64,000 nucleotides of DNA from Truepera sp. bin119 (GTDB lineage Bacteria; Deinococcota; Deinococci; Deinococcales; Trueperaceae), in assembly GCA_002239005.1 (NCBI GenBank), contig MPNL01000006.1:1-64000 (forward strand), in the 5' to 3' direction. The translations under genes were made by a program, and so were the position numbers. Below, piece by piece: positions 25,594-35,621 of this stretch. The notes below the pieces were generated by a model. That model saw nothing but the letters and a program-made list of their open reading frames with translations. It did no database searches and was not told the origin of the DNA. The stretch's first letter is position 1; every line of letters starts with the position of its first letter.

Positions 25594-26335
25594 TAAAGTC
25601 AACCCGGTCGGCTTTCGCCTCGGTGTGAACAAGGAACCCTCGGCTCGCTGGTACGCCAACAAGAAGGCCTACCCGAAACTGCTGGGTGAAGATGAGCTCA
25701 TCCGGGTAATGATCCTCAAGGATGTCGGCCACGCCGGGATCGCCCGGGTCGAGATCGAGCGGGCTGCCCACAATATCAACATTACTATTCACACGGCTAG
25801 GCCGGGTGTGGTGATCGGGCGTGGTGGGGAGTCCATCAAGGCCCTCAGGGCGGAGCTCGACCGTCGCATCGGCGGCACTATCGCTGTCAATGTTCAGGAG
25901 GTGCCCAACGCCAATACCAGCAGCCCGCTGATCGCACAGCGGATCGCCGAGCAATTGGTTCGCCGCTTCGCCTTCCGCAGGGCTATGAAGCAGGCGGTGC
26001 AGAGGACGATGGAGTCGGGAGCGATGGGTGTGAAGATCCGCTGTTCCGGTCGCCTCGGGGGTACCGAGCAGGCGAGATCTGAGTGGTATTCGGATGGACG
26101 AGTGCCGTTGCAGACCCTCCGGGCCAACATCGACTACGGCACCGCGGAGGCGAAGACCACCTACGGTATCGTCGGAGTCAAAGCCTGGGTCTTCCACGGA
26201 GAAATTGTGGGGGATCGTCAGCGCAGGGCGGCCGTCCTGCCGCGGGAGCGCAGGGATGACGATCGCCGCCGCCGGCCTCAGGCCCGGCGCCGTGGCCGCC
26301 GAAACGAGCGACCGCGAGTTCGAGGGGGCCGGTAG
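25586..26335 (+). CDS. rpsC: 30S ribosomal protein S3
   Basis: Part of the mRNA entry channel with helicase activity. 249 residues from GTG 25586 (the N-terminus [26 protein letters not shown] fixes the start). The KH domain ([17 protein letters not shown] near 64) and the [33 protein letters not shown] block are normal. The C-terminal 40 residues are an Arg-rich, probably disordered tail longer than the core fold requires. Confidence 0.96.
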   Translation: MGNKVNPVGFRLGVNKEPSARWYANKKAYPKLLGEDELIRVMILKDVGHAGIARVEIERAAHNINITIHTARPGVVIGRGGESIKALRAELDRRIGGTIAVNVQEVPNANTSSPLIAQRIAEQLVRRFAFRRAMKQAVQRTMESGAMGVKIRCSGRLGGTEQARSEWYSDGRVPLQTLRANIDYGTAEAKTTYGIVGVKAWVFHGEIVGDRQRRAAVLPRERRDDDRRRRPQARRRGRRNERPRVRGGR

Positions 26336-26337
26336 AC

Positions 26338-26763
26338 ATGCTGCTACCCAAGCGCTTCAAGTACCGCAAGCAGATGCGTGGTCGGATGAAGGGCGCCACC
26401 AAGGGTGGTGGCTATGTGGCTTTTGGCGACTTCGGTCTCGTCACACTCGACCCGGGCTGGATTCGGTCGAACCAGATCGAGGCTTGCCGCGTCGCGATGA
26501 GCCGCCACTTCCGCCGCGGGGGGAAGATCTACATCCGCATCTTCCCAGACAAGCCCATCACCAAGAAGCCCCAGGAAGTGCGGATGGGGAAGGGGAAGGG
26601 CGCAGTCGAGTACTGGGTCAGCGTGGTCAAGCCCGGTCGTATTCTCTTCGAGGTCGCCAACGTGACCGAAGAGCAGGCCAGAGAAGCCTTCCGGCTGGCC
26701 GGCCACAAGCTCCCTGTCCGAACTCGAATGGTGAAACGAGAGGTCTACGATGAGGCCCAATGA
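26338..26763 (+). CDS. rplP: 50S ribosomal protein L16
   Basis: Binds near the A-site of the peptidyl transferase centre. 141 residues: [19 protein letters not shown] start, the [33 protein letters not shown] segment with the conserved Arg region hydroxylated in E. coli, and a [11 protein letters not shown] end. Overlaps rpmC by 14 bases. Confidence 0.97.
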   Translation: MLLPKRFKYRKQMRGRMKGATKGGGYVAFGDFGLVTLDPGWIRSNQIEACRVAMSRHFRRGGKIYIRIFPDKPITKKPQEVRMGKGKGAVEYWVSVVKPGRILFEVANVTEEQAREAFRLAGHKLPVRTRMVKREVYDEAQ

Positions 26764-26941
26764 GATCCGGAACCTCGACGACGACGAGATCATAGATGAG
26801 GTGGACAGGCGCCGCCAGGAGTTGCGCGAGTTGCGCTTCCAGGCTGCGGTTGGCCAGTCGAGCAACCCACGCCGGATCCGAATCGCCAGGAGGGAGATCG
26901 CCCGGCTTCTGACCATCGCCAGGGAGAAGGCCGGAGGTTAG
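26750..26941 (+). CDS. rpmC: 50S ribosomal protein L29
   Basis: Two-helix protein next to L23 at the tunnel exit. 63 residues; helix 1 ([33 protein letters not shown]) and helix 2 ([22 protein letters not shown]) follow the family. The ATG lies in the end of rplP, and rpsQ begins 2 bases after the stop. Confidence 0.95.
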   Translation: MRPNEIRNLDDDEIIDEVDRRRQELRELRFQAAVGQSSNPRRIRIARREIARLLTIAREKAGG

Positions 26942-26943
26942 CC

Positions 26944-27189
26944 ATGAACAGAGTCCTGCAGGGACAGGTCGTTAGCGACAAGGCTGACAAGACAGTGGTT
27001 GTCCGGGTCGAGCGGCGCTTCAAGCACCCGCTCTACGGCAAGGTTGTGACGGTGTCGAAGAGGTATATGGTCCATGATGAGGAGAACGCTTATGGTGAGG
27101 GGGATACCGTGGAGATCGCCTCCTGCCGGCCGATCAGCCGAGGGAAGCGCTTCAGGGTGACGCGCCTAGTCGAGAAGGCCCTCGGATAG
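26944..27189 (+). CDS. rpsQ: 30S ribosomal protein S17
   Basis: OB-fold assembly protein of the 30S body, 81 residues. [33 protein letters not shown] and [29 protein letters not shown] are standard. No Thermus-type long C-terminal helix is present; the protein stops soon after [10 protein letters not shown]. Confidence 0.96.
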   Translation: MNRVLQGQVVSDKADKTVVVRVERRFKHPLYGKVVTVSKRYMVHDEENAYGEGDTVEIASCRPISRGKRFRVTRLVEKALG

Positions 27190-27198
27190 GGGGCTGGC

Positions 27199-27567
27199 GT
27201 GATTCGGCAGGAGAGCTATCTTGAGGTGGCCGACAACTCTGGGGCCAGGAGGATCCAGTGCATCCGAGTCCTGGGAACCGGACAGCAGTTCGTCGGTTCG
27301 ATCGGGGATATCATCGTGGCTTCGGTGAAGGATGCCATTCCACGTGCTGGAATCAAGAAGGGGGAGGTGGTTCGGGCGGTTATCGTTCGCACCAGGAAGG
27401 AGACCAACCGCCCCGATGGCTCCTCAATCCGCTTCGATAGCAACGCGGCGGTGATCCTCAACAACCAGAACGAGCCGCGCGGGACCCGCGTCTTCGGCCC
27501 TGTCGCTCGCGAGTTGCGTGACAGGCGGTTCATGCGCATCGTGTCCCTAGCCCCGGAGGTCCTCTAA
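27199..27567 (+). CDS. rplN: 50S ribosomal protein L14
   Basis: Interface protein forming bridge B8. 122 residues from [28 protein letters not shown] start, [32 protein letters not shown] middle, [13 protein letters not shown] end. One-base overlap with rplX (TAATG). Confidence 0.97.
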   Translation: MIRQESYLEVADNSGARRIQCIRVLGTGQQFVGSIGDIIVASVKDAIPRAGIKKGEVVRAVIVRTRKETNRPDGSSIRFDSNAAVILNNQNEPRGTRVFGPVARELRDRRFMRIVSLAPEVL

Positions 27568-27890
27568 TGGCCAAGATCAGGCTCCGTAAAGGAGACCGCG
27601 TCCGGGTTATGTCGGGTCGCAACAAGGGTGCTGAAGGTCGGATCCTGGCGATCCTTCGCAACGGGGAGCAGGTCATCATCGAGGGTGTCAACCTCATTCG
27701 CCGGACCCTCAAGCCGACACAGCAGAACCCGAGGGGCGGATTCACCGATCAGGAGGCCCCTATTCACGCCACCAACGTTCAACTTCTCGACCCGCAGACC
27801 GGTGAACCCTCCCGGATCGGCTACACCTTCCTCGAGACCGGAGAGAAGGTCCGGGTGAGCCGTAAGAGCGGGGCGCAACTCACCGAGTAA
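27567..27890 (+). CDS. rplX: 50S ribosomal protein L24
   Basis: Assembly initiator of the 50S. 107 residues with the KOW motif ([23 protein letters not shown]) at the N-terminus and [35 protein letters not shown] after it. Coupled to rplN. Confidence 0.96.
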   Translation: MAKIRLRKGDRVRVMSGRNKGAEGRILAILRNGEQVIIEGVNLIRRTLKPTQQNPRGGFTDQEAPIHATNVQLLDPQTGEPSRIGYTFLETGEKVRVSRKSGAQLTE

Positions 27891-27900
27891 GGGAGAAGGT

Positions 27901-28449
27901 ATGGCGCAGGCCACACTACCGGTCAAGGAACTCTACAAGAGTATCGTGCCGACTATGAAGGAACGGCACGGCTACAGCAATGTCATGGCTGTTCCGAAGG
28001 TCGAGAAGATCGTTCTCAACATGGGAGTGGGTGAGGCGCGCGAAGATTCGAAGGTCCTCGTGCGGGCTTCCAAGGAACTGTCTCAGATCACCCTTCAACG
28101 GCCTGTGATCACCAAGGCCAAGAAGTCGGTGTCGAATTTCAAGATCCGCGCTGGCATGCAGGTCGGCCTGAAGGTCACGCTCCGGGGCCTCCGCATGTGG
28201 GCGTTTCTCGACAAACTTATCCATGTGACACTACCCCGGGTCCGGGATTTCCGGGGCCTTAGCGTGAACAGCTTCGATGGCCGTGGCAACTACAGCCTCG
28301 GTCTCAAGGAACAGCTCGTATTCCCCGAGATCAGCTACGATCAGGTGGACGCCACTCGGGGTTTCGACGTGACGATCGTAACTAATGCCAAGACCGACGA
28401 GGAGGCCCGCACCCTCCTTGAGCTTCTAGGTATGCCGTTCAGGGCGTAG
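27901..28449 (+). CDS. rplE: 50S ribosomal protein L5
   Basis: Holds 5S rRNA in the central protuberance and contacts P-site tRNA. 182 residues: [28 protein letters not shown], the [21 protein letters not shown] strand pair and [30 protein letters not shown] are canonical. A GGGAGAAGG ribosome site precedes the ATG. Confidence 0.97.
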   Translation: MAQATLPVKELYKSIVPTMKERHGYSNVMAVPKVEKIVLNMGVGEAREDSKVLVRASKELSQITLQRPVITKAKKSVSNFKIRAGMQVGLKVTLRGLRMWAFLDKLIHVTLPRVRDFRGLSVNSFDGRGNYSLGLKEQLVFPEISYDQVDATRGFDVTIVTNAKTDEEARTLLELLGMPFRA

Positions 28450-28456
28450 GAGGAAC

Positions 28457-28642
28457 ATGGCAAGGAAGGCGCTTATCGCCAAGGCAAAGCGCGAGCCGAA
28501 ATTCTCGACCCGGCGGCTGAACCGCTGTCAGCGTTGTGGCCGGGCGCGGGCCTACATGCGCGACTTTGGGCTGTGCCGCATCTGCATGCGAGAGATGGCC
28601 CACAGGGGGTATCTGCCGGGCGTGACCAAGGCGAGTTGGTAG
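28457..28642 (+). CDS. rpsN: 30S ribosomal protein S14, zinc-binding type
   Basis: The short (61-residue) zinc form of S14: [20 protein letters not shown] gives the C-x2-C-x12-C-x2-C ligand set. This class is usual in Thermus and Deinococcus and in many Gram-positives. It lies between rplE and rpsH as expected. Confidence 0.97.
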   Translation: MARKALIAKAKREPKFSTRRLNRCQRCGRARAYMRDFGLCRICMREMAHRGYLPGVTKASW

Positions 28643-28703
28643 AGGAACTAAGGAGTCGAGGTTCGGTGCGGTTTGCGCTGAGGCTTTGCGGAGGGATAAG
28701 ACG

Positions 28704-29099
28704 ATGTTGACAGATCCGATTGCGGACATGCTGACCCGGATACGGAACGCTGTGGCGATCACCGCGACGAGTGTGGATGTGCCCGCCAGTAATTTCAAGA
28801 GGGCCCTCGCTGAACTGCTTGTCCGTGAGGGGTATCTTAAAGGGGTTGATGGGGTCGGCGAGGGGGTTGAGAGAATCCTCCGGATCCGGCTGAAGTATGG
28901 TCCAAAACGGACGCCCGTGATCCATTCGATCCAGCGCACCTCCAAACCGGGCCGCCGGGCCTACGCGAAGGCCAAGGGTGTCCCGGTAGTCCGGGGGGGG
29001 CTCGGGATGGCAGTCATCTCGACCTCGCAGGGTCTTAAGGCAGACCGCGATGCTCGCCGCATGAATATCGGCGGTGAGGTCATCTGTGAGGTGTGGTGA
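28704..29099 (+). CDS. rpsH: 30S ribosomal protein S8
   Basis: Central-domain assembly protein and, in E. coli, the spc operon repressor. The ATG at 28704 (GGAGGG 8 bases upstream) gives 131 residues: LTDPIADMLTRIRNA start, RTSKPGRRAYAKAKGVPVVRGGLGMAVISTSQG near the C-terminal domain, ending GGEVICEVW. Its TGA overlaps the rplF ATG by one base. Confidence 0.96.
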   Translation: MLTDPIADMLTRIRNAVAITATSVDVPASNFKRALAELLVREGYLKGVDGVGEGVERILRIRLKYGPKRTPVIHSIQRTSKPGRRAYAKAKGVPVVRGGLGMAVISTSQGLKADRDARRMNIGGEVICEVW

Positions 29100-29641
29100 T
29101 GTCGCGGATCGGCAGGGCTCCCATCGACCTGCTAGAAGGGGTCGAGGTCACCGTGGAACCGGGCAGGGTGAGGGTCGAGGGGCCCAAGGGGACACTTCAG
29201 ATTGCGGTGAGCCCCCGACTCACCGTTGAGGAACAGGACGGTCAACTGGTCGTGAAACGACCCAGCGACCAGCGAAGTGACCGGGCCCAGCAAGGATTGG
29301 CCCGCAGCCTCATCGCCAATGCCGTCACCGGCGTAACTGAGGGGTTCATGCGGAACCTGGAGATTCGCGGGGTCGGTTATCGCTGTGCACTGCAGGGGCG
29401 TCGGCTCGAGCTGATCGTGGGGTTCTCCCACACGGTGATGATCGATCCCCCTGAGGGGATCACTATCGAGGCGCCAAGTCAGACCAAGATCACCGTCTCT
29501 GGCATCGACAAGCAGAAGGTCGGGCAGGTCGCCGCCAACATTCGGAGCGTCCGACCGCCGGACTCGTACCATGGCAAGGGTGTCCGCTACGAGGGTGAGT
29601 CTGTGCGCCTCAAGCCCGGCAAGGCTGCGGTTGCCAGATAG
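29099..29641 (+). CDS. rplF: 50S ribosomal protein L6
   Basis: Two-domain protein near the factor-binding site. 180 residues from ATG 29099: SRIGRAPIDLLEGVEVTVEPGRVRVEGPKGTL start, VTEGFMRNLEIRGVGYRC middle, and the C-terminal SGIDKQKVGQVAANIRSVRPPDSYHGKGVRYEGE motif. A GTG 6 bases earlier is possible but less likely. Confidence 0.96.
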   Translation: MSRIGRAPIDLLEGVEVTVEPGRVRVEGPKGTLQIAVSPRLTVEEQDGQLVVKRPSDQRSDRAQQGLARSLIANAVTGVTEGFMRNLEIRGVGYRCALQGRRLELIVGFSHTVMIDPPEGITIEAPSQTKITVSGIDKQKVGQVAANIRSVRPPDSYHGKGVRYEGESVRLKPGKAAVAR

Positions 29642-29653
29642 GGAGCGGAGCAC

Positions 29654-30004
29654 ATGAACAGAAGAAGGACCCAACGGGAACGCCGTGCGCTGAGAACTCG
29701 TCGCCGTATTCGCCAACCTGTCGACAACGGTCGACTCCGCGTCAGCGTGTTTCGCAGCTCCCGCTACATCTATGCCCAGGTCATCGACGACAGCACCGGT
29801 ACCACAGTAGCGGAGGCTAATAGCAGAGGTATGGACATCACCGGAAACAAGATCGATCAGGCCTTCAAGGTGGGCAGGGCCCTAGCCGAGCGCGCCAAGG
29901 AGGCAGGGGTGGGGAGCGTGGTGTTCGACCGTGGCTCCTACCGCTACCACGGTCGAGTGAAGGCCCTGGCCGATGGTGCACGTGGGGGAGGCCTGGATTT
30001 CTGA
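29654..30004 (+). CDS. rplR: 50S ribosomal protein L18
   Basis: 5S rRNA-binding protein, 116 residues. [34 protein letters not shown] and the [29 protein letters not shown]-terminus are typical. GGAGCGGAG precedes the ATG. One-base overlap with rpsE. Confidence 0.97.
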   Translation: MNRRRTQRERRALRTRRRIRQPVDNGRLRVSVFRSSRYIYAQVIDDSTGTTVAEANSRGMDITGNKIDQAFKVGRALAERAKEAGVGSVVFDRGSYRYHGRVKALADGARGGGLDF

Positions 30005-30477
30005 TGGCTGAGACCAATTTTGAAGATAAGGTTATCTTCATCCGCCGGACTGCCAAGACATATAAGGGCGGTCGTCGCTTCCGCTTTGGTGCCATGGTGG
30101 TCATCGGCGACCGCAATGGACGGGTCGGTGTCGGCCTCGGGAAGGCTAAGGAGGTTCCGCTCGCGGTCCAGAAAGGCCAGTACATCGCGCGGCGTAACCT
30201 GATCGAGGTGCCGATTGAGGAGCCTGGGACTGTACCCCACGAGGTGCTTGGGGAGCACGGCTCTAGTCGGGTGATGCTTAAACCTGCCGGGGCCGGAACC
30301 GGAGTGATTGCAGGCAGCGTGCCGCGGGCGATCGTGGAGCTCGCTGGCTATCAGAACCTGCTCACCAAAGAGTTGGGTTCTCGCAACCAGACCAACGTCG
30401 CTTATGCGGTGATGAACGGCCTTGAGCAGCTCAGAACTTTCAGGGAGGCCAAGATGGAACGCGAGGCGGCAAGGTGA
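30004..30477 (+). CDS. rpsE: 30S ribosomal protein S5
   Basis: Contributes to decoding fidelity and mRNA helicase activity. 157 residues: [52 protein letters not shown], with the [40 protein letters not shown]-terminal domain. Its TGA overlaps the GTG of rpmD. Confidence 0.97.
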   Translation: MAETNFEDKVIFIRRTAKTYKGGRRFRFGAMVVIGDRNGRVGVGLGKAKEVPLAVQKGQYIARRNLIEVPIEEPGTVPHEVLGEHGSSRVMLKPAGAGTGVIAGSVPRAIVELAGYQNLLTKELGSRNQTNVAYAVMNGLEQLRTFREAKMEREAAR

Positions 30478-30650
30478 GGGCAACCCTGAAGCGGAGCCTT
30501 ATCGGTATCCGCAGGGATCACAAGGCTACGGTCTATGCTCTGGGTTTCCGCAAGCGGGGTCAGACCCGTGAACTGGCCGATACGCCAGATGTGCGCGGCA
30601 TGGTGAATAAGGTGGCCTACCTGCTCGGTATTGAAGGTGGGGAGCGATGA
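30474..30650 (+). CDS. rpmD: 50S ribosomal protein L30
   Basis: A 58-residue protein beginning at GTG 30474 (GTGA overlap with rpsE) and ending in TGA 30648-30650, overlapping the rplO ATG (ATGA). The sequence ([19 protein letters not shown], then [30 protein letters not shown]) is a clear L30. Confidence 0.95.
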   Translation: MRATLKRSLIGIRRDHKATVYALGFRKRGQTRELADTPDVRGMVNKVAYLLGIEGGER

Positions 30651-31105
30651 GACTGAATGAACTGAAGCCGCCCCCCGGCTCGAAGAAGAAGAGGCGCAGA
30701 CTTGCTCGCGGAAGAGGCTCCGGGCGGGGGGGGACTGCTGGCCGTGGCCACAAGGGCCAGAAGAGCCGCAGCGGATTCAGCGCCGGCGCGGGTTGGGAGG
30801 GGGGGCGCTCGCGGCTGATCATGCGCCTCCCAAAGCGCGGATTTAGCCGCGCGAAGGAGCCGGTACAGATCGTCAATCTTCGCGACCTCAACCGGCTTGA
30901 GGCTGGTGCTACCGTGACCCCTGAAAGCCTCGTTGCCGCCGGGCTCGTTCGTAAGGCGGAGCGCGCCATCAAGATCCTTGGTGACGGTGAGCTCTTGGTC
31001 AAAGGTCTCGTCGTTAGAATCGGCGCGATCAGCAAGGGTGCCGCAGCCGCGATCACCGCCACGGGCGGTAGGGTGTCCGGTGTGGTGGATGAGGAACAGA
31101 CCTGA
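30647..31105 (+). CDS. rplO: 50S ribosomal protein L15
   Basis: Late-assembly 50S protein, 152 residues. The extended Gly/Arg/Lys-rich N-terminal arm (KKKRRRLARGRGSGRGGTAGRGHKGQKSRSG) threads through 23S rRNA; PKRGFSR and the GAISKGAAAAITATGGRV C-terminal domain are standard. Coupled to rpmD and to secY (one-base overlap). Confidence 0.97.
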   Translation: MRLNELKPPPGSKKKRRRLARGRGSGRGGTAGRGHKGQKSRSGFSAGAGWEGGRSRLIMRLPKRGFSRAKEPVQIVNLRDLNRLEAGATVTPESLVAAGLVRKAERAIKILGDGELLVKGLVVRIGAISKGAAAAITATGGRVSGVVDEEQT

Positions 31106-32424
31106 TGCTGGCAGCCTTTCGCAATGCGATGGTCATTCCCGACTTGCGGGCGAAGCTGCTGGTTACGATCGGCCTACTGGCGGTCTATAGGCTGATGGTG
31201 TTCATCCCTACCCCGGGGATCGATATAGATCGGCTTCAGGCGGGCAACTTCGGCCAGGGCGACATCTTCACCCTGCTCAACTTCATCTCCGGGGGCAATT
31301 TCGAGGTGTTCTCCATCGCGGCCCTCGGGGTGATCCCGTTCATTACTGCGAGCATCATCTTCCAACTGCTGACCGCTACCTACCCGCCACTCGAGAAGCT
31401 CTCGAAGGAGGGCGAGGAGGGCCGGCGGAAGATCACCCAGTACACTCGCTACGCAGCCACCATCCTCGGCGGGGTCCAGGCCCTGTTTCTTGCCATCGCA
31501 CTGCTCGGTCCCAGCGGCGCCCTCAAGCTCGGCTGGAACAACGACCCCTTCTTCTGGTTCATCGTGGTCGTTACCCAGGTCGCGGGTATCTCGGTGGTGA
31601 TGTGGCTGGGTGAGAAGATCAGTGAGTTTGGGGTCGGTAATGGCATCTCGCTCATCATCTACGCAGGGATCGTTGCCGCCTTTCCCAACGCCATCGCGCG
31701 GCAGTTCACCCTCATCAGCCAAGGCGAAGCCAACATCTTCGGACTGATTATCTTCTTCGCACTGCTGATCCTCGCTGTGGCTGGCATGGTTCTCGTCCAG
31801 CAGGCCGAGCGGCGGATCCCTGTCCAGTATGCTCGCAAGGTGGTGGGTAGGAAGGTGCTGGGGGGCCAGACGACCTACATCCCGCTGCGCCTGAATGCCG
31901 CAGGTGTAATCCCGATCATCTTTGCGGTCTCGATTATCATTCTTCCCCAGACTCTTATCGGATCTTTCCCTACCATTCTCTGGCTTCAGTCGATCGGGGC
32001 TTGGTTCAATCCCGCCCAGTGGCAGGGGTTGGTGACCAGCACCCTGTTGATCATGATCTTCACCTATTTCTACACCCAAATCTCGTTCGACCCGCGGCGG
32101 ATCAGCGAGAACCTCCGAGAGTATGGAGGGTTCGTTCCGGGGGTTCGACCCGGCCAGCCGACCACCGAGCACCTCACCCGCATTACCGGCCGCATCACCC
32201 TCTGGGGAGCTCTCTTTCTCGGGGCGGTCAACGCACTGCCGCAGACGCTCGCGTGGATCACCCAGACTGGACAGCTCTCATTCGTCTTCTCGGGGATCGG
32301 CCTGCTGATCATGGTCGGAGTGGCGCTCGATACTCTGCGCCAACTCGAGTCCCAGTTGATGATGAGGCACTATGAGGGCTTTGTCAGCAAGGGGCGTATC
32401 CGTGGGCGGGGGAGACGGTTCTGA
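31105..32424 (+). CDS. secY: preprotein translocase subunit SecY
   Basis: Channel subunit of the Sec translocon in the inner membrane. 439 residues with ten predicted transmembrane segments. Landmarks include the plug/TM2 region FNFISGGNFEVFSIAALGVIPFITASIIFQLL (about 53-84), GEKISEFGVGNGISLIIYAGI (about 171-191), QQAERRIPVQYARKVVG (about 232) and the cytoplasmic loop RRISENLREYGGFVPGVRPGQPTTEHL (about 331-357). Embedded in the spc operon; overlaps adk by one base. Confidence 0.98.
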   Translation: MLAAFRNAMVIPDLRAKLLVTIGLLAVYRLMVFIPTPGIDIDRLQAGNFGQGDIFTLLNFISGGNFEVFSIAALGVIPFITASIIFQLLTATYPPLEKLSKEGEEGRRKITQYTRYAATILGGVQALFLAIALLGPSGALKLGWNNDPFFWFIVVVTQVAGISVVMWLGEKISEFGVGNGISLIIYAGIVAAFPNAIARQFTLISQGEANIFGLIIFFALLILAVAGMVLVQQAERRIPVQYARKVVGRKVLGGQTTYIPLRLNAAGVIPIIFAVSIIILPQTLIGSFPTILWLQSIGAWFNPAQWQGLVTSTLLIMIFTYFYTQISFDPRRISENLREYGGFVPGVRPGQPTTEHLTRITGRITLWGALFLGAVNALPQTLAWITQTGQLSFVFSGIGLLIMVGVALDTLRQLESQLMMRHYEGFVSKGRIRGRGRRF

Positions 32425-32993
32425 TGAGCGGCTGCGAGGTCGTTCTGTTGATGGGTCCTCCAGGGGCTGGCAAGGGTACGCAGGCGACCCGCCTTGCGAA
32501 GGAGAGGGCTCTGAAGAAGCTTTCGACCGGAGACATCCTCCGAGCCAACGTTGCTGCGGGGACGGAGCTCGGCTGCCGGGCCAGCAGCATCATGGATGTG
32601 GGTGAGTTGGTCCCCGACGACCTCATCGTGGCTATGGTCCGTAACGAACTGGAATCCATGGAGTCTCTCCGGGTACTCCTAGACGGCTTTCCCAGAACCC
32701 CGGGGCAGGCCGACGCCCTCGATGCGATCTTGGCCGAGCATGGGATCAGCCTTGGGGCCGTGCTCCTGCTCGAGGTGGAGGACGAGGAGTTGGTGCGACG
32801 CCTGTTGCTGCGGGCCCGCGAGCAGGGTAGGAGTGACGACACCGAAGAGGTGATTAGGGAGCGGATGAGAGTCTACCGACGCGATACAGAGCCGCTGATC
32901 AAGTATTACCGGGGGGGCGGGAAGTTCCATCGGGTCGATGGCAACGGTGACATCGACGAGATCCACCGGCGCATCGAGGGGATCTTGTCATGA
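32424..32993 (+). CDS. adk: adenylate kinase
   Basis: Equilibrates ATP + AMP with 2 ADP. 189 residues, the short-LID form lacking the zinc finger-like insert. P-loop GPPGAGKGTQ (10-19), KKLSTGDILRANVAAGTELG (NMP site, about 32-51), LDGFPRTPGQADAL (about 87-100) and the RRDTEPLIKYY helix are present. Between secY and map, as in Thermus and Deinococcus; ATGA overlap with map. Confidence 0.97.
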   Translation: MSGCEVVLLMGPPGAGKGTQATRLAKERALKKLSTGDILRANVAAGTELGCRASSIMDVGELVPDDLIVAMVRNELESMESLRVLLDGFPRTPGQADALDAILAEHGISLGAVLLLEVEDEELVRRLLLRAREQGRSDDTEEVIRERMRVYRRDTEPLIKYYRGGGKFHRVDGNGDIDEIHRRIEGILS

Positions 32994-33778
32994 TGATCAA
33001 GCGTCGCCGAGAACTTGAGATCATGGCCGAGGCTGCTGCCATTAACCGCGAGGCCTTGGAGGCTGTGGAGGCGGCTATCGCCCCGGGCGTGACCACTGCC
33101 GAGTTGAATACCATCGCCGAAGATGCTATCGTCTCGCGGGGCGGAAGGCCCGCAAACAAGGGCTACCGCGGGTTCCCGACGACCCTGTGCACCTCTGTGA
33201 ACGAAGTGGTGGTGCACGGGATGCCTAGTAATCGCCCCTTGGTGGAGGGCGATATAGTCTCGGTCGATATCGGGACCTTCTACCGGGGCTACGCTGCCGA
33301 TATGGCCGGGACCTATCCGGTAGGCACGATCTCCCCGGAAGCGAGCCGCTTGCTCCGGACGACCGAACGGGCACTCTATACGGGGATCGGGGCTGCTCTG
33401 GTGGGGAACAGACTCGGAGATGTCTCGGCGGCTATCCAGGTTGAGGTGGAGGCGGCCGGTTTCTGGGTTGTGCGCGAGTTCGTCGGCCACGGCATCGGGC
33501 GCGACTACCACGAGACTCCCGAGTTGCCCAATTTCGGTCGAGTGGGTACCGGGCCCCGCCTTCGTCCAGGACTCGTGCTCGCCATCGAGCCGATGGTCAC
33601 CGAGCGGCCCACCTCAGTGCAGGTCCTCGAGGATAACTGGACCGCCCCTACGGTCGACGGGAGTCTCGCAGCGCACTTCGAGCACACCGTCGCGATCACT
33701 GAGGAGGGACCGTGGGTGCTCACGGGCCGTGAGGCGCCGCGGCCCATTGCGCGAGGAGGGGGTGCGCATGGCGCGTAG
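32990..33778 (+). CDS. map: methionine aminopeptidase type I
   Basis: Removes the initiator Met from nascent proteins. 262 residues. Metal ligands are recognisable: [18 protein letters not shown] (two Asp, about 88-105), [11 protein letters not shown] (His, about 167-177), AIEPM (Glu, about 201) and [12 protein letters not shown] (Glu, about 228-239). [19 protein letters not shown] carries the substrate His. The last 11 bases overlap infA. Confidence 0.97.
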   Translation: MMIKRRRELEIMAEAAAINREALEAVEAAIAPGVTTAELNTIAEDAIVSRGGRPANKGYRGFPTTLCTSVNEVVVHGMPSNRPLVEGDIVSVDIGTFYRGYAADMAGTYPVGTISPEASRLLRTTERALYTGIGAALVGNRLGDVSAAIQVEVEAAGFWVVREFVGHGIGRDYHETPELPNFGRVGTGPRLRPGLVLAIEPMVTERPTSVQVLEDNWTAPTVDGSLAAHFEHTVAITEEGPWVLTGREAPRPIARGGGAHGA

Positions 33779-34064
33779 ACGCTCGGGACCAGGCAGGAGC
33801 GCGGGAAGGAAGAGAGGACCAAAACCTCGCAAGGAGGCTCACGCTGAAGAGACAAACCAGGAGACCATTCGCACTGAAGGGATAATCCTGGAGGCGCGGC
33901 CTAACACCACCTTCTTGGTACAGCTCGACGCTGGACCCGAGATCCTGGCCCATGTTGGGGGCAAGATGCGTCGCAACTATATTCGCATCCTCCCAGGGGA
34001 TCGCGTGGTGGTGGAGATCAGCACCTATGACCCCGAGAAGGGGCGAATTGTCTACCGGAGGTAA
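33768..34064 (+). CDS. infA: translation initiation factor IF-1 with basic N-terminal extension
   Basis: The OB-fold (about residues 32-98: [58 protein letters not shown]) is a normal IF-1. It is preceded by about 30 extra residues, very rich in Arg, Lys and Gly. The usual length is about 72; this is 98. The start is firm because GAGGAGG sits close upstream of ATG 33768 and no other start codon occurs before the OB-fold. The tail could contact rRNA. It overlaps map by 11 bases. Confidence 0.94.
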   Translation: MARRRSGPGRSAGRKRGPKPRKEAHAEETNQETIRTEGIILEARPNTTFLVQLDAGPEILAHVGGKMRRNYIRILPGDRVVVEISTYDPEKGRIVYRR

Positions 34065-34073
34065 GGGGATAGC

Positions 34074-34190
34074 ATGAAGGTACGTGCGTCCGTTAAGCCC
34101 ATGTGCGACAAGTGCCGCGTGATTCGCCGGCACGGCAGAGTGTATGTAATCTGCTCCGTGAACCCAAAACACAAACAGAGGCAGGGATAG
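34074..34190 (+). CDS. rpmJ: 50S ribosomal protein L36, zinc-binding
   Basis: A 38-residue protein ([20 protein letters not shown] start, [18 protein letters not shown] end). The C-x2-C-x12-C-x4-H ligands of the zinc (C+) form are kept. Sits between infA and rpsM. Confidence 0.96.
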   Translation: MKVRASVKPMCDKCRVIRRHGRVYVICSVNPKHKQRQG

Positions 34191-34193
34191 AAA

Positions 34194-34574
34194 ATGGCAC
34201 GAATTGCAGGTGTCGACCTTCCCCGGGAAAAGCGCGTTGAGCATGCGCTGCCCTATATCTACGGCATCGGTCTAACCCGTTCCCGAATTATTCTCGAGAG
34301 GGCGGGGATTAATCCCGATGTCCGGGTGAAGGATTTAGCCGAAACCGAAGTCTCCGTGATTCGAGGTATTGTGGAGGGTGAGTATAAGATCGAAGGCGAC
34401 CTGCGCCGTGAGGTGCAACTCAACATCAAGCGTCTGATGGATATCGGTTCCTACCGAGGTCTCCGGCACCGCCGAGGCCTCCCCGTTCGCGGGCAATCCA
34501 CCAAGACCAACGCCCGCACCCGGAAGGGACCACGCCGCACCGTTGCAGGCAAGAAGCGGGCACCGAAGAAATAA
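34194..34574 (+). CDS. rpsM: 30S ribosomal protein S13
   Basis: Head protein contacting P-site tRNA and forming bridges B1a/b. 126 residues: [31 protein letters not shown] start, [33 protein letters not shown] middle, basic [22 protein letters not shown] tail. Precedes rpsK by 14 bases. Confidence 0.97.
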   Translation: MARIAGVDLPREKRVEHALPYIYGIGLTRSRIILERAGINPDVRVKDLAETEVSVIRGIVEGEYKIEGDLRREVQLNIKRLMDIGSYRGLRHRRGLPVRGQSTKTNARTRKGPRRTVAGKKRAPKK

Positions 34575-34588
34575 GATGGGGAGTGCTT

Positions 34589-34984
34589 ATGGCGAAGACA
34601 ACCAAGGGTAGTAAGACCCGCAGGCGGGTCAGGCGTAACCTCGCAGAGGGCAAGGTCTACATCCATGCCAGCTACAACAACACCATCGTGACCATCACCG
34701 ATATGGATGGGAATCCGGTGGCCTGGTCGTCCTCCGGCTCGATCGGCTATAAGGGGTCGAAGAAGGGTACACCCTACGCTGCCCAACTCGCCGCTGCCGA
34801 CGCCACACGTAAAGCCCAGAATATGGGGGTCAGCCAGCTCGACATCGTGATCCGCGGCACCGGATCCGGGCGAGAGCAGGCCATCCGCTCCATCCAGGCG
34901 ATGGGTATCAACGTGCGGTCGATCGTCGACGACACCCCCGCGCCCCACAACGGCTGCCGCCTGCGCAAGCGGAAGCGCCCCTAA
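34589..34984 (+). CDS. rpsK: 30S ribosomal protein S11
   Basis: Platform protein around the E-site. 131 residues from ATG 34589, with [49 protein letters not shown] and [40 protein letters not shown] site lies 5 bases upstream. Confidence 0.97.
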   Translation: MAKTTKGSKTRRRVRRNLAEGKVYIHASYNNTIVTITDMDGNPVAWSSSGSIGYKGSKKGTPYAAQLAAADATRKAQNMGVSQLDIVIRGTGSGREQAIRSIQAMGINVRSIVDDTPAPHNGCRLRKRKRP

Positions 34985-34992
34985 GGAGAGAC

Positions 34993-35610
34993 ATGGGTCG
35001 GTACAGAGGACCTGCCGTCAAGATTAGCCGGCGTGAGGGGATCAACCTCTCGGAGACGCCAAAAGTGCAGCGCTACATGGAGCGCCATCCCTACCCGCCT
35101 GGCCACCACGGTCAGCGCCGTCGTCGCAGGCCTAGCGACTATGGGATCCGGCTACGCGAAAAGCAGAAGCTCCGCTTCTACTACAATATGAGTGAGAAGC
35201 AGTTCCGCAACCTGTTTGTAGAGGCTACGCGCATGAGGGGTGCTACGGGAGAGGTATTCTTACAGCTCCTTGAGTCTCGCCTCGACAATGTCGTGTATCG
35301 GCTCGGGCTTGCTCACACCCGCCGACAGGCGCGGCAGTTCGTGAGCCATAGCCACATCGTAGTGAACGGCCGCCGAGTGAACATCCCTTCGTATCGGGTC
35401 GATCCGGGGGATGTGATCGAAGTCAGGCAGCGGAGCAAGGATAATCCCCACATCAGGGCCAGCGTCGAGGGGCGGCGCCGCGGGAAACTCAATCCCTGGC
35501 TCGAGTTCGACAGCGAGGCCCTGAAGGGCCGGTTCCTGCACCGGCCTGCCCGCGAGGACCTGATGGTGCCTGTGAACGAACTTCAGGTCATCGAGTACTA
35601 CTCACGGTAG
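34993..35610 (+). CDS. rpsD: 30S ribosomal protein S4
   Basis: Primary 16S binder and fidelity protein. 205 residues. The N-terminal region lacks the four-Cys zinc motif (the stretch reads [15 protein letters not shown]), so this is the zinc-free form. The S4 RNA-binding domain is [57 protein letters not shown] (about 92-148). Ends [12 protein letters not shown]. Confidence 0.97.
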   Translation: MGRYRGPAVKISRREGINLSETPKVQRYMERHPYPPGHHGQRRRRRPSDYGIRLREKQKLRFYYNMSEKQFRNLFVEATRMRGATGEVFLQLLESRLDNVVYRLGLAHTRRQARQFVSHSHIVVNGRRVNIPSYRVDPGDVIEVRQRSKDNPHIRASVEGRRRGKLNPWLEFDSEALKGRFLHRPAREDLMVPVNELQVIEYYSR

Positions 35611-35621
35611 GCGCGGAGGAT

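Noticed and set aside
35000-35110. Zinc-finger form of S4
   Set aside because: The four Cys are absent in the N-terminal region; this is the zinc-free form.
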